64,000 nucleotides of DNA from Phytopseudomonas straminea (GTDB taxonomy: Bacteria > Pseudomonadota > Gammaproteobacteria > Pseudomonadales > Pseudomonadaceae): the NCBI RefSeq assembly GCF_900112645.1, contig NZ_FOMO01000003.1:124001-188000 (forward strand). The letters are read 5' to 3'. This document shows positions 27,714-36,556 of this stretch, in pieces. The notes below the pieces were generated by a model. That model searched no databases. It had not been told where the DNA came from and saw nothing but the letters and a program-made list of their open reading frames with translations. Positions within the stretch are counted from its first letter, which is position 1, and each line of letters opens with the position of its first letter. The position numbers and the translations under genes are program-made.

Positions 27714-28951
27714 GGGGTACTCCTTGGCAGGCTATGAGACGACAGGCGACGAATCAGCAGGGCGATGCTGATGTTCAGCCGGTCGTGAGGATCATCGAAC
27801 GAGCAGCCGGTCAGCGCTTCGATACGTTGTACACGGTAGCTCAGGGTGTTGCGGTGTACGCCCAGGCGTTGCGCGGCCAGGGCCAGGTTGGCGTTCTCGA
27901 AGAACCAGGCTTCCAGGGTGGGCATCAGCACCGGTTCGTGGCGTGAATCATCGCCTATCAGCGGGCCCAGGGTGCGCTCGACGAAGCGCTCGAGCAGGCT
28001 GCGGTCGCGGATCGCGGCGAGCAGCTCGATCACTCCCAGTTCGTTGAAGCTGCACAGCCCCAGGCGTTCTGGAAAGGCCTGGGCGGCGACCAGCGCCTGG
28101 CGGGCCTGGCCGAGCGCCCGGGCGAAATGCTCGGGGTGATGATTGCCGCTGCTCAGGCCGAGAAACAGGCGCTGCGGTTGCAGGCGTTCGTCCAGCTCGC
28201 CGAGCAGGTCCATCAATGCCTGGCGGTTGCGTTGCTCGTCCTGGCTGCCGGTGCACGGCAGCAGGGCGATCCAGTGCTCGCCCTGGCTGATCAGTGGCAG
28301 GGCTGCGCCCAACTGCTGCAGGCATTGCTCGAGGCGCTGCTGCAGGCACTGGCGGTTGTCGCGCAGCAGGCGTTCGCCGCTGGCCACTGCCTCGCCGTCG
28401 AACAACTGCTCGCTGTTCTGCAGGCGCAGCAGGGCGACCTGACGCGGCACGCCCAGCGGCAGGTCGAGGCTGGCTGCACGTTGCAGCAGCACGTCGAGGG
28501 ACTGGTAATCGCCTTCCAGCAGTTGCTCCAGCACGTGCTGGCGCGAGCTACCGAGCATCTGCTGCTGCACCAGTGCGGTGCCGATGGCCTGGGTGACCAC
28601 AACCATCTTCAGCCCGTAGGGCTGCTCCAGCAGCGGCAGGCCCAGGCGGTCGGCCTCGGCGATCACCGCCAGGGGAATCGCCTGGATGTATTCGGCGCCG
28701 GTAAGAATCACCAGCCCGGCGGTGGCCCGTTCGACCGCCTGGCGCACCAGGAGCAGCAGGTTGGCTTCGTCGCGCGGGTGGTTGATGCTGGTGACGAACA
28801 CCAGTTCGCCGCCCATTACCCAGGCGGCGATGTCCTCGTTCTCGGCCACGTAGGGCCAGCGCACCGGATTGCCCAGCGCTGCCTGGCCAGCGCGCAGGCG
28901 CAGCTCGTGCAAGCCGGGCAGGGCCAGTACATCGGCGACGCTCAGGCTCAT
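27710..28951 (-). CDS. PucR-family transcriptional regulator
   Basis: A 413-residue protein. The N-terminal PucR sensor domain (about 1-125) contains ADVLALPGLHELRLRAG, and the C-terminal HTH_30 domain ends ALAAQRLGVHRNTLSYRVQRIE. PucR-type proteins usually activate purine, allantoin or amino-acid catabolic genes. Here the gene is squeezed between codB and codA with ATGA overlaps on both sides, so it is translated with the pathway it probably controls. The start at 28951 begins MSLSVADV; longer starts extend antisense-like sequence into codB. Confidence 0.88.
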   Translation of the reverse strand: MSLSVADVLALPGLHELRLRAGQAALGNPVRWPYVAENEDIAAWVMGGELVFVTSINHPRDEANLLLLVRQAVERATAGLVILTGAEYIQAIPLAVIAEADRLGLPLLEQPYGLKMVVVTQAIGTALVQQQMLGSSRQHVLEQLLEGDYQSLDVLLQRAASLDLPLGVPRQVALLRLQNSEQLFDGEAVASGERLLRDNRQCLQQRLEQCLQQLGAALPLISQGEHWIALLPCTGSQDEQRNRQALMDLLGELDERLQPQRLFLGLSSGNHHPEHFARALGQARQALVAAQAFPERLGLCSFNELGVIELLAAIRDRSLLERFVERTLGPLIGDDSRHEPVLMPTLEAWFFENANLALAAQRLGVHRNTLSYRVQRIEALTGCSFDDPHDRLNISIALLIRRLSSHSLPRSTP

Positions 28952-30219
28952 GCGCGGGCGACCTGGCCACGGGCGGCGAGGATCTTCTTCGCTTCGAACA
29001 GCACGATGTACACCACTGCCGCGACGGCGATGCCCACCAGCGGCGCGACCCAGGGCGAGAAGTAGGCGCACAGCGAACCGACGCCGTAAGCGCCCAGGCC
29101 GACCCAGTTGAAGGCGGGGATGCGCGCCTCGGCGAGCAGCGGGTAGCGGCTCTTATGGCCGTAGAAATAGTCGGCCATGATCACACCACCGATCGGTGGG
29201 ATGATCGAGCCGAGCAGGATCAGGAACGGAATCAGCATCTCGTACATGCCGCCGATGGCCAGCAGCGTGCCGATGCCGGCGCCGACCACGGTCACCGTCT
29301 TGCGCCGGCCGGTGCGCAGCAGGTTGCAGCCGGCGGCGGCGAAGTTGTAGATGGTGTTGTCCTGGGTCGTCCACAGGTTCAGGAACAGCATCACCACCGC
29401 GGCCATGGACAGACCCTGCAGCACCAGTACTTCGACGATGTCCGGCTGCTGGTAGACGATGGCGCCGTAAGCCCCGGCGACGATCATCAGGCCGTTGCCC
29501 AGGAAGAAGCCGACCATGCTGGCGATCACCGCGATGCGTCCGGTGCGGGCGAAGCGCGTCCAGTTGGTGGCTTGCGTCGCGCCGCTGACGAAGGTGCCGA
29601 AGACCATGGTGATGGCCACGCTCAGGGTCATGCTCTGGGTCGGCTCGATGGCCATCAGCGCGCTCAGGCCGCCGATGTCGTCGGTGGCGATCCACAGCGA
29701 GCAGACCAGCAGGGCGAGCATCGCCGGCACGGAAATGCGCGACAGGATGTCCAGCCCCTTGTAGCCGATGAACGCGGTGATGCAGAAGGCGAAGCCGAAC
29801 AGCACCATCAGGGGAATGGTCAGCCCCTCAGGCAAGCCGAGAATCTTCACCAGCACGATGGCTACCGTGGCGGTGCCCCAGGCGTACCAGCCGATCTGGG
29901 TGAAACCGAGCAGCACGTCGGAGAGTTTGCTGCCGGCCTCGCCAAAGCAGAAGCGGCCCATCAATACCGAATTGAGGCCGCTGCGACAGGCGATCAGGCC
30001 GAGGATCGCGGCATAGGCACCGAGCAGCAGGTTGCCGATCACAGCAGCCCCGATCAGCGTAGTGAAGTCGAAGGCCATGCCGATCTTGCCGCCAGCGAAC
30101 ATGGTGGCGGTGAAGAAGGTAAAGGAGAACAGCATGATCGACGTGGAAAACAGCCCCTTGCGGGCGCCGGCCGGCACTTCGCTCAAAGGGTAGTCGCTGT
30201 CGGTGGTGGGATGAGTCAT
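28948..30219 (-). CDS. codB: Cytosine permease (NCS1 family)
   Basis: A 423-residue inner-membrane transporter with about 12 helices. The segment GLFSTSIMLFSFTFFTATMF near residue 20 and LIACRSGLNSVLMGRFCFGE are NCS1/CodB-like. It imports cytosine for the deaminase encoded downstream. The ATG at 30219 with ggag upstream starts MTHPTTD; an in-frame ATG further upstream would add about 50 unconserved residues. It is the first gene of the operon. Confidence 0.9.
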   Translation of the reverse strand: MTHPTTDSDYPLSEVPAGARKGLFSTSIMLFSFTFFTATMFAGGKIGMAFDFTTLIGAAVIGNLLLGAYAAILGLIACRSGLNSVLMGRFCFGEAGSKLSDVLLGFTQIGWYAWGTATVAIVLVKILGLPEGLTIPLMVLFGFAFCITAFIGYKGLDILSRISVPAMLALLVCSLWIATDDIGGLSALMAIEPTQSMTLSVAITMVFGTFVSGATQATNWTRFARTGRIAVIASMVGFFLGNGLMIVAGAYGAIVYQQPDIVEVLVLQGLSMAAVVMLFLNLWTTQDNTIYNFAAAGCNLLRTGRRKTVTVVGAGIGTLLAIGGMYEMLIPFLILLGSIIPPIGGVIMADYFYGHKSRYPLLAEARIPAFNWVGLGAYGVGSLCAYFSPWVAPLVGIAVAAVVYIVLFEAKKILAARGQVARA

Positions 30220-30304
30220 GGCCTGGCTCCACAGGGTGAGGGAAGCCATGGCTATAGCAGGCGACGTGCCAACCGAACCTTTTGGGTGGCGCATACAGCG
30301 CGCA

Positions 30305-30321
30305 TTGTGCGATGTGCACAA
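30305..30321. promoter_or_regulatory. Candidate operator upstream of codB
   Basis: ttgtgc-gatgt-gcacaa is a perfect 6-bp-arm inverted repeat about 90 bp upstream of the codB ATG. It may be the site of the PucR-type regulator, but nothing in the sequence proves this. Confidence 0.35.
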
Positions 30322-30529
30322 GAGGCTGCGGATTTTCAGCGAATAGCCGGCGTTTATTTGTAAGTTGTCACTATTCATGACCTGTCTTGGTGCGCTGATA
30401 GGCCGTTATGCACCAGGCCCTTGCGGTCGATAAAAGCTACCCTGGCTGGTCTGGGCGAACTGACGACCGGCGTTCTTCTCTTCACTCCACGAACGTCGAC
30501 AATGAGAGCGAAAATGCCATTTGTGATTA

Positions 30530-30549
30530 ATTTGATATGGATATCAAAT
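30530..30549. promoter_or_regulatory. Palindromic operator candidate for the GntR regulator
   Basis: atttgata-tgga-tatcaaat has perfect 8-bp arms. It contains a TTGATA that could be a -35 element, with gatatt about 19 bp downstream. FCD-type GntR regulators bind short AT-rich palindromes, and one is encoded at the end of this gene set. Binding here would block the promoter of the VOC gene. Confidence 0.5.
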
Positions 30550-30712
30550 ATTCTTGTGATATTTTGTGCTCCGTGTCGGTGCGGCTCGTTGAGCTGCCAG
30601 ACCTAGATTGGCCACTCGCCGCAACGGCGCAGGGGCTGGCGGTGACAGGCCCTGCAGGCTTCTTCATTCAACGTCTTGCCAGCACCTCGACGGGCTGGCT
30701 GGAGGAATCACG

Positions 30713-31195
30713 ATGGAAGGACAGAGCACTGAAGACGATTTCGACAGCTGCATGATGCGCCTGGTGGAAAAATGTCATCGCGAGAAACGCCTGATCATGA
30801 ATCACGTCTGTGTTCGCGTCGAAGATATCGACCGCACGGAAAAGCTGCTGGCCGAGTCGTTCGGCATCGGTGCCTTCAACCGGGTTACCGGGTCGCTATT
30901 CAAAGGTGAGGCGGCGGTCAGTGGCGCCTGGGTTAGCGACGAGTTCTACCTCGAACTCATGAAGCCCCTGGAGATGCAGCAGCTGGGCTACGACACCGGC
31001 TGCGCCACGCCCATTGGCCACCTGAGCGAGATCGGCTTCCTCACCCCGGATATGGATGCCGAAGTGGAGCGACTGTCGAAACTCGGCTGGCGCATGACCG
31101 ACTCGCTTTCATCCGAACACTCGCGGGAAGTGAAAATGGACATGCAGCCTTCCATCGGCTTTCCCATCGAGTTGATGGAAATAAAGGCGCCCTGA
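30713..31195 (+). CDS. VOC (glyoxalase/dioxygenase fold) protein
   Basis: A 160-residue protein of the vicinal-oxygen-chelate superfamily. The paired beta-alpha-beta units supply likely metal ligands H31 (MNHVCVRV), E81 (YLELMKP), H103 (IGHLSEIGF) and E153 (PIELMEI), the classic VOC set. Members are glyoxalases, epimerases, dioxygenases or resistance proteins; the reaction cannot be read from sequence. A strong ggagga site supports the ATG at 30713. It is the first gene of a set with the tautomerase-like and GntR genes. Confidence 0.75.
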   Translation: MEGQSTEDDFDSCMMRLVEKCHREKRLIMNHVCVRVEDIDRTEKLLAESFGIGAFNRVTGSLFKGEAAVSGAWVSDEFYLELMKPLEMQQLGYDTGCATPIGHLSEIGFLTPDMDAEVERLSKLGWRMTDSLSSEHSREVKMDMQPSIGFPIELMEIKAP

Positions 31196-31238
31196 CGCCC
31201 CGCAAACCTTGCCGCGCTACCCGGAGTGAATCACCGCC

Positions 31239-31604
31239 ATGGCCTATATCGAAATATTCCCCAAATCGGCAGCCGCGCAAGCACAGCTGACCGAGTGTTG
31301 TGCCCAGTTGATGGAGATGCTGCAGGACGCCGTCCGGTCGGTATTCAAGGTGCCCGAGCACGACATCATCATCGAGCTCGATCAGTGCAAGGTATTGGCA
31401 TTCAACGCCTCTGCGGTACGTGCTGCCGCGGTGCCCGATGTGGCGATCAAGGTATCCACCAGTGACGTCGAACTTCGCCCTGAATTTCAGGCGCTTTGTG
31501 ATCAGATCGTCAGTGGCTGGAATGCCCAGTTCGGCGACAGTCTGGGTGTCGAAGTGTGGGTCAGCGTCATCGAAGCCTGGGGTTGTAACCTGAGCTTCGA
31601 CTAG
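31239..31604 (+). CDS. Tautomerase-superfamily-like protein lacking Pro1
   Basis: A 121-residue protein that appears to hold two beta-alpha-beta units (YIEIFPKS...IIIELDQC and DVAIKVST...GVEVWVSVIEAWGC), as in two-motif tautomerase superfamily members. These enzymes normally start Met-Pro and use the free Pro1 as catalyst. Here residue 2 is Ala, so the usual chemistry is not available. The assignment rests on pattern and context (an apparent catabolic set) and is tentative. It lies 43 bp after the VOC gene and is probably cotranscribed. Confidence 0.4.
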   Translation: MAYIEIFPKSAAAQAQLTECCAQLMEMLQDAVRSVFKVPEHDIIIELDQCKVLAFNASAVRAAAVPDVAIKVSTSDVELRPEFQALCDQIVSGWNAQFGDSLGVEVWVSVIEAWGCNLSFD

Positions 31605-31764
31605 CAATCGGCTGTATGGCCGCACCAGGTGGCGCGGCCATATGCGTCCCGACAGGCGCACCGGGCCAGGCGGCAGGCAGTTGATTGGCGCGCAGACTGG
31701 ATTTGTGAAGCCGCACAGGATATATCGTCACCACTCTCAGTAATGGCGATCACAAGGAATAGCT

Positions 31765-32481
31765 ATGCGGCCTCCCGCGGCCCCCAAAGAGACAATTGCC
31801 GAGCAGATCTACAACGCCATCCGCAAGGACCTGATGGAGTGCCGCTGGCCCACCGGGTACCGGCTGAAAATTCGTGATCTGGCGGCAGAATTCGGCGTCA
31901 GCGCCATGCCCGTGCGCCTGGCCTTGAAACGCCTCGGCGAGGAGGGCGCACTGGCGGTCGAGGAAAACCGTTCGGCACGCGTACCCGAGATCTCCCAGCA
32001 GCGCTTCTCCGAGTTCTATGAAATCACCGTGCGCCTGGAGACCCTGGCCATCGAGCGCGCGGCGCAGCGCATTACCGATGAACAGCTGCAGAACCTGATC
32101 GAGCGCGCAGAGCATATCCAGGAGGAGATAGAGGCGGGCCGCACCAGCGGCTATGCCCAGCGCTTCAACGCGCTGCTCATGGATCTGTATCGCATCGGCG
32201 GCTCAAGCGCGCTGCTGGAAGTCATCGAGTATGCCTGGGTGCATGTCGCACCTCCCTCGAACGCGGTTTTCGAGGCGCCGATCTTCGTGGTCAAGATCCA
32301 CGCCCACCTTCGCGAGATTCTCGAAGCGCTGCGCCGCAAGGATGCGAAGTCCGCCGAGGCGGCCTTGGTGGCCGCGCTGAGCTACGCGGAACGCGGCATG
32401 AACCTGCTGATGGACATGGACAGCAGCTCCCGTTCGCTCAGCAGCAAGCGTCGCCGCAAGGCGGCCGGCGAGCCCGAGTGA
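31765..32481 (+). CDS. GntR/FadR-family (FCD) transcriptional regulator
   Basis: A 238-residue regulator. The N-terminal winged helix (about 10-78) includes IRDLAAEFGVSAMPVRLALKRL, and a helical FCD ligand-binding domain follows (about 85-225). The C-terminal tail is Ser/Lys/Arg-rich. The ATG follows aagga. It lies on the same strand as the VOC and tautomerase-like genes, 160 bp downstream, and probably represses them through the palindrome at 30530. The ligand is unknown. Confidence 0.85.
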   Translation: MRPPAAPKETIAEQIYNAIRKDLMECRWPTGYRLKIRDLAAEFGVSAMPVRLALKRLGEEGALAVEENRSARVPEISQQRFSEFYEITVRLETLAIERAAQRITDEQLQNLIERAEHIQEEIEAGRTSGYAQRFNALLMDLYRIGGSSALLEVIEYAWVHVAPPSNAVFEAPIFVVKIHAHLREILEALRRKDAKSAEAALVAALSYAERGMNLLMDMDSSSRSLSSKRRRKAAGEPE

Positions 32482-32628
32482 CTGCTGGCAGATAAGAGAA
32501 GACAGGGCGGCTATTGTTGCCCGCCCTGAGAAATCTGCCGGCGGCTAGCCGCGCCCTGATCCAGCCTACGCGCCGAGCCGCGTGGCAGCCCGACGTCGTT
32601 ACCCGTGATGCAAGACGCGAACGCGATC

Positions 32629-33135
32629 TCAGCGAGTGCCGAGGAAGTCGCGCTTGCCCAGCTCCACGCCGTTGTGGCGCAGGATGGCGTAGGTGGTGGT
32701 GATGTGGAAGTACAGGTTCGGCAGCACGTGATCCTGCAGGAAGGCCAAGCCCTGAAAGTGGGTTTCCTTGTCGCGGCGCTTTAGCGTCACCGTGCGGTCT
32801 TCGCTGCCGTCGAGCTGGGCGGCGCTGATGCCCTGCACGAACTCCAGGGTCTTGGCGATACGTGCTTGCAGCTCGGCGAAGCTGGTTTCGTCATCGGCAT
32901 GGCTCGGCACTTCGACGCCAGCCAGCAGGGCCACGCCGGATTTCACCGTGTCACAGGCGATCTGCACCTGGCGGCTGAGCGGGAACATGTCCGGTGCCAG
33001 GCGCGAGCCGAGCAGCACGCTCTGCTCGATCTTGCGGGCTTCGGCATTGGCTGCGGCGATGCCGAGGAGGGTCGACAGGTTGGTCAGCTGGCGGGTGAAC
33101 ACCGGGATGGTAATGGAATGCATGGACAGTGGCAT
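32629..33135 (-). CDS. DUF1993 family protein
   Basis: A 168-residue cytosolic protein with a DinB-like four-helix pattern: the N-terminus contains FTRQLTNLSTLLG and the C-terminus FHITTTYAILRHNGVELGKRDF. This is the DUF1993 signature; no function is established. The same gene lies next to phaJ, the lipase gene and fadD2-fadD1 in P. aeruginosa as I remember it. ggag precedes the ATG. It follows phaJ by 58 bp on the same strand. Confidence 0.85.
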   Translation of the reverse strand: MPLSMHSITIPVFTRQLTNLSTLLGIAAANAEARKIEQSVLLGSRLAPDMFPLSRQVQIACDTVKSGVALLAGVEVPSHADDETSFAELQARIAKTLEFVQGISAAQLDGSEDRTVTLKRRDKETHFQGLAFLQDHVLPNLYFHITTTYAILRHNGVELGKRDFLGTR

Positions 33136-33193
33136 GGAAGCTCCAGGGGAAGGCAGGGGGCGCTTAACAGTAGGATGGGTCGGGCTTGGAAAA

Positions 33194-33664
33194 TCAGCCG
33201 ATACTGATCGGCGGCAGGGTAGCCAATTCGACGGTAACGGCTTTACGTGGCGCGATGATTTCAGCTTCGCCGTCGACCACCAGTTCGTCGTGCTGGTTGA
33301 ACACCCGGGTGGCGATGCGTACGCGGAATTTCGGCAGCTTCTCGAGAATTTCCAGGCGCACGGTCAGGGTGTCGCCCAGCTTCACCGGCTTCTGGAAGCT
33401 CATCTGCTGGCCCACATAGATGGTGCCCGGGCCGGGCAGGGTGCAGGCCACGGCCGCGCTGATCAGTGCACCGCTGAACATGCCGTGGGCGATGCGTTCC
33501 TTGAACATGGTGGTGGCGGCGTATTCGGCGTCCAGGTGCACCGGGTTGTGGTCACCGGAAACGGCAGCGAACAGCAGGATGTCGCGTTCTTCCACGCTCT
33601 TGCTGTAGCTGGCGGTCTGGCCCACTTCGAGGGCTTCGTAAGGCGTGTTGCTGCTTTGCGTCAT
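33194..33664 (-). CDS. phaJ1: (R)-specific enoyl-CoA hydratase, MaoC family (PhaJ1-like)
   Basis: A 156-residue hot-dog-fold hydratase. The catalytic Asp and His are D38 and H43 in SGDHNPVHLDAEYA, and FKERIAHGMFSGALIS is the family core. PhaJ turns trans-2-enoyl-CoA from beta-oxidation into (R)-3-hydroxyacyl-CoA for polyhydroxyalkanoate synthesis. The length matches PhaJ1 of P. aeruginosa. The start overlaps the lipase stop (ATGA). The neighbouring fadD2-fadD1 genes support a fatty-acid role. Confidence 0.82.
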   Translation of the reverse strand: MTQSSNTPYEALEVGQTASYSKSVEERDILLFAAVSGDHNPVHLDAEYAATTMFKERIAHGMFSGALISAAVACTLPGPGTIYVGQQMSFQKPVKLGDTLTVRLEILEKLPKFRVRIATRVFNQHDELVVDGEAEIIAPRKAVTVELATLPPISIG

Positions 33665-34623
33665 GGATGGGGTTCCTGAGAGTTTGATGGTCGCTGCTGG
33701 GGCTGCGAGAGCGTCTGCTCCAGCCAGTCGATCAGGTCGCGGGTGACCTCGTCACGGTTCGTTTCGTTGAGCGTTTCGTGGCGGGCCTGTGAATAAATCT
33801 TCAACGTGGTGCGGCTGTGTCCTGCCTGCCTGAGTGCATCGGCCAGGCGTTGCAGGCCGTTGCCCCGGCTGACCGGGTCGTGGTCGCCGCCGATGATCAG
33901 GATCGGCAACTGCGGGGCGATCTGCTTCAGCGAGGCGGGCGCGGTGATGCGCTGCAGGCCTTCCAGCAGGTCGAGCCATAACTGGTTGGTGCAGCGAAAA
34001 CCGCACAGGGGGTCGGCAATGTAACGGTCGACCTCGGCGTTGTCACGGCTGAGCCAGTCGAACGGCGTGCGCGCCGGGGCGAAGGCCTTGTTGAAGGCGC
34101 CGAACGACAGCCAGTCGATCAGGGAGCTGCGCCCGGTCGCGCCTTGGCGCCAGCGCTCGAAGCGCGCCACCAGCGCCGCCGCGTGATAAGTGCCCTGCTT
34201 GCCGTAATTCGAGCCACTGAGAATCGCACCCTGCACGCTGCTGCTGTGGTGCATCAGGTAGGCGGTGGAGATGAAGCTGCCCATGCTATGGCCGAGCAGA
34301 ATGATCGGTGTCTGCGGGTGCTGATGGCGGATGTGATGGTTGAGCTCGCAGAGGTCGCCGACTACATGGTTCCAGCCGTTCTCGTCGGCGAAGTGGCCGA
34401 GCAGGCCATGTTGCGCCGTTTGTCCGTGTCCACGGTGGTCGAGCGCGTAGAGTTCGAGGCCGGCGGCAACCAGCGCCTCGCCGAGGCGTGCATAGCGGCC
34501 GCTGTGTTCGGCCATGCCGTGGGCGAGCATCACCACCGCCCTGGGCGCTTGCTGGGTATGCCAGTGATTGACGTACAGCGGCACGCCATCACTGCTGTCG
34601 AGCCAGAAGCTGCGCTGTTGCAT
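33661..34623 (-). CDS. Alpha/beta hydrolase, lysophospholipase/monoacylglycerol lipase type
   Basis: A 320-residue serine hydrolase. MLAHGMAEHSGRYARL is the oxyanion/cap signature of the monoacylglycerol lipase (PldB-like) group, GHSMG holds the nucleophile serine, GGDHDPVS the acid and ARHETLNE the histidine. It would release fatty acids from lysolipids or monoacylglycerols and so feed the fadD2/fadD1 ligases encoded divergently. The ATG at 34623 follows aaggga. Confidence 0.85.
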   Translation of the reverse strand: MQQRSFWLDSSDGVPLYVNHWHTQQAPRAVVMLAHGMAEHSGRYARLGEALVAAGLELYALDHRGHGQTAQHGLLGHFADENGWNHVVGDLCELNHHIRHQHPQTPIILLGHSMGSFISTAYLMHHSSSVQGAILSGSNYGKQGTYHAAALVARFERWRQGATGRSSLIDWLSFGAFNKAFAPARTPFDWLSRDNAEVDRYIADPLCGFRCTNQLWLDLLEGLQRITAPASLKQIAPQLPILIIGGDHDPVSRGNGLQRLADALRQAGHSRTTLKIYSQARHETLNETNRDEVTRDLIDWLEQTLSQPQQRPSNSQEPHP

Positions 34624-34767
34624 GGCAAAGTCCCTTTCTGCGATGTCGGGCATTGTAGACCCTGCAGGTGCTGAAATTCACGGTATTGATTGTGGCTTTG
34701 CCAGGCTGTGGCCGGCTGCTAAGTTCGTGCCGGTGATATCACCGTCGGAAACCAAGGGATAACAACA

Positions 34768-36477
34768 ATGCAGCCCGATTTCTGGAACGATAAACGCGCC
34801 CCTGGCGTGGCCAACGACATCGACATGGACGCCTACCAGTCGGTGGTCGAGGTGTTCGAGCGCTCCTGCAAGACTTTCGCCGACCGCCCCGCGTTCAGCA
34901 ATCTGGGCAGAACGCTGACCTACGGCGAGCTGGACAAACTGTCCGCCGCCTTCGCCGCCTACCTGCAGCAGCGCACCGACCTCAAGCCCGGCGACCGCAT
35001 TGCCGTGCAGATGCCCAACGTGCTGCAGTATCCGATTGCCGTGTTCGGTGCCATGCGTGCCGGGCTGATCGTGGTCAACACCAACCCGCTGTACACCGCC
35101 CGCGAAATGCGCCACCAGTTCAAGGATGCCGGCGTGCGCGCCCTGGTGTACCTGAACATGTTCGGCAAGCTGGTGCAGGAAGTACTGCCTGACAGCCAGA
35201 TCGAGTACCTGATCGAAGCGCGCATGGGCGACCTGCTGCCCACGTTCAAGGGCTGGCTGGTCAACACCGTGGTCAAGAAGGTCAAGAAGATGGTGCCTGC
35301 CTACCATCTGCCCCAGGCATTGGCGTTCAAGCAGGTGCTCGGCGATGGTGCGCGGCTCAGCCTGCGCCCGGTGTCGGCCAAACAGGACGATATCGCCGTG
35401 CTGCAGTACACCGGCGGCACAACCGGCGTGGCCAAGGGCACCATGCTCACCCACGCCAACCTGATCGCCAACATGCTGCAGGCCAATGCCTGCATGCTGC
35501 AGCATGGCCCCGATGGCACACCGCTGATGAAGCCTGGCCAGGAGGTAATGATCGCGCCGCTGCCGCTGTACCACATCTATGCCTTCACCATGAATTGCAT
35601 GTGCATGATGGTCAACGGCAACCACAACGTGCTGATCACCAATCCGCGGGACATTCCCGGTTTCGTCAAGGAACTGGGCAAGTGGCAGTTCTCCGCGCTG
35701 CTGGGCCTCAACACGCTGTTCGTGGCGCTGATGGATCATCCCGATTTCGACAAGCTCGACTTCAGCCATCTCAAAGTCACCAATTCGGGTGGTACGGCGC
35801 TGGTCAAGGCCACCGCCGAACGTTGGCAGCGCTTGACCGGCTGCGCGGTAGTGGAGGGCTACGGGCTCACTGAAACCTCGCCGATCGCCAGCGCCAACCC
35901 TAGTGGTGACCTGGCGCGCCTGGGCACGGTCGGCATTCCGGTGCCGGGCACCGCGTTCAAGGTCATCGATGACGACGGCAACGAGCTGTCGATTGGCGAG
36001 CGCGGCGAGCTGTGCATCAAGGGCCCGCAGGTGATGAAGGGCTACTGGAACCGCCCGGAGGCCACCGCCGAGGTGCTGGATGCCGAGGGCTGGTTCAAGT
36101 CCGGCGACATCGCGGTGATCGACGAAGACGGTTTCGTGCGCATCGTCGATCGCAAGAAGGACATGATCATCGTCTCCGGCTTCAACGTGTATCCCAACGA
36201 GATCGAGGACGTAGTGATGGCCCACAGCAAGGTGGCCAGCTGCGCAGCCATCGGCGTGCCGGACGAGAAGTCCGGCGAGGCGGTCAAGCTGTTCGTGGTC
36301 AAGCGCGACGACAGCCTGACCGCCGAGGAGCTCAAGGCCTACTGCAAGGAGAACTTCACCGCCTACAAGGTGCCGCGGCAGATCGTGTTCAGGGAGTCGC
36401 TGCCGATGACCAACGTCGGCAAGATCCTGCGCCGCGAGCTGCGCGATGAAGCGGTGAAGGCGCCCACCAACGCCTAG
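34768..36477 (+). CDS. fadD2: Long-chain acyl-CoA synthetase FadD2
   Basis: A 569-residue AMP-forming ligase that activates fatty acids to acyl-CoA at the inner membrane. The AMP-binding signature is YTGGTTGVAKGTMLTH, followed by GYGLTET and the C-terminal DRKKDMIIVSGFNVYPNE. It is the first of two tandem paralogues; in P. aeruginosa the same order is fadD2 then fadD1. aaggga precedes the ATG. The 3' flank contains a decayed copy of the terminator found after fadD1. Confidence 0.93.
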   Translation: MQPDFWNDKRAPGVANDIDMDAYQSVVEVFERSCKTFADRPAFSNLGRTLTYGELDKLSAAFAAYLQQRTDLKPGDRIAVQMPNVLQYPIAVFGAMRAGLIVVNTNPLYTAREMRHQFKDAGVRALVYLNMFGKLVQEVLPDSQIEYLIEARMGDLLPTFKGWLVNTVVKKVKKMVPAYHLPQALAFKQVLGDGARLSLRPVSAKQDDIAVLQYTGGTTGVAKGTMLTHANLIANMLQANACMLQHGPDGTPLMKPGQEVMIAPLPLYHIYAFTMNCMCMMVNGNHNVLITNPRDIPGFVKELGKWQFSALLGLNTLFVALMDHPDFDKLDFSHLKVTNSGGTALVKATAERWQRLTGCAVVEGYGLTETSPIASANPSGDLARLGTVGIPVPGTAFKVIDDDGNELSIGERGELCIKGPQVMKGYWNRPEATAEVLDAEGWFKSGDIAVIDEDGFVRIVDRKKDMIIVSGFNVYPNEIEDVVMAHSKVASCAAIGVPDEKSGEAVKLFVVKRDDSLTAEELKAYCKENFTAYKVPRQIVFRESLPMTNVGKILRRELRDEAVKAPTNA

Positions 36478-36505
36478 CCTGCTGCATCCATTCAACGACA
36501 AGTGT

Positions 36506-36527
36506 CCTGCATTGCGGGGCCTTTTGC
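36506..36527 (+). terminator. Degenerate terminator after fadD2
   Basis: cctgcattgcggggccttttgc differs by one base from the right part of the fadD1 terminator at 38695-38716, but its left arm has decayed (aagtgtcc instead of aaaggccc). It may terminate weakly. Confidence 0.55.
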
Positions 36528-36556
36528 TTCCTGGCGGCTGGCGCCCGCTCGGATTC

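Larger units (their letters stand above)
30220..30712. other. Divergent regulatory region between codB and the VOC gene
   Basis: About 490 bp with no convincing gene. It holds the codB promoter side with the ttgtgc palindrome, and a locally AT-rich patch around 30515-30565 with the atttgata palindrome and TTGATA/GATATT-like promoter elements reading toward the VOC gene. Confidence 0.5.

Noticed and set aside
29155..30363. Open frame of about 400 codons on the plus strand across codB
   Set aside because: It is a shadow of codB. Its translation is highly charged and low in complexity, without domain features.
30530..30549. ANR/FNR box reading of the atttgata palindrome
   Set aside because: The half-sites TTGAT and ATCAA are separated by six bases, not the four required, so an FNR-type site is unlikely.
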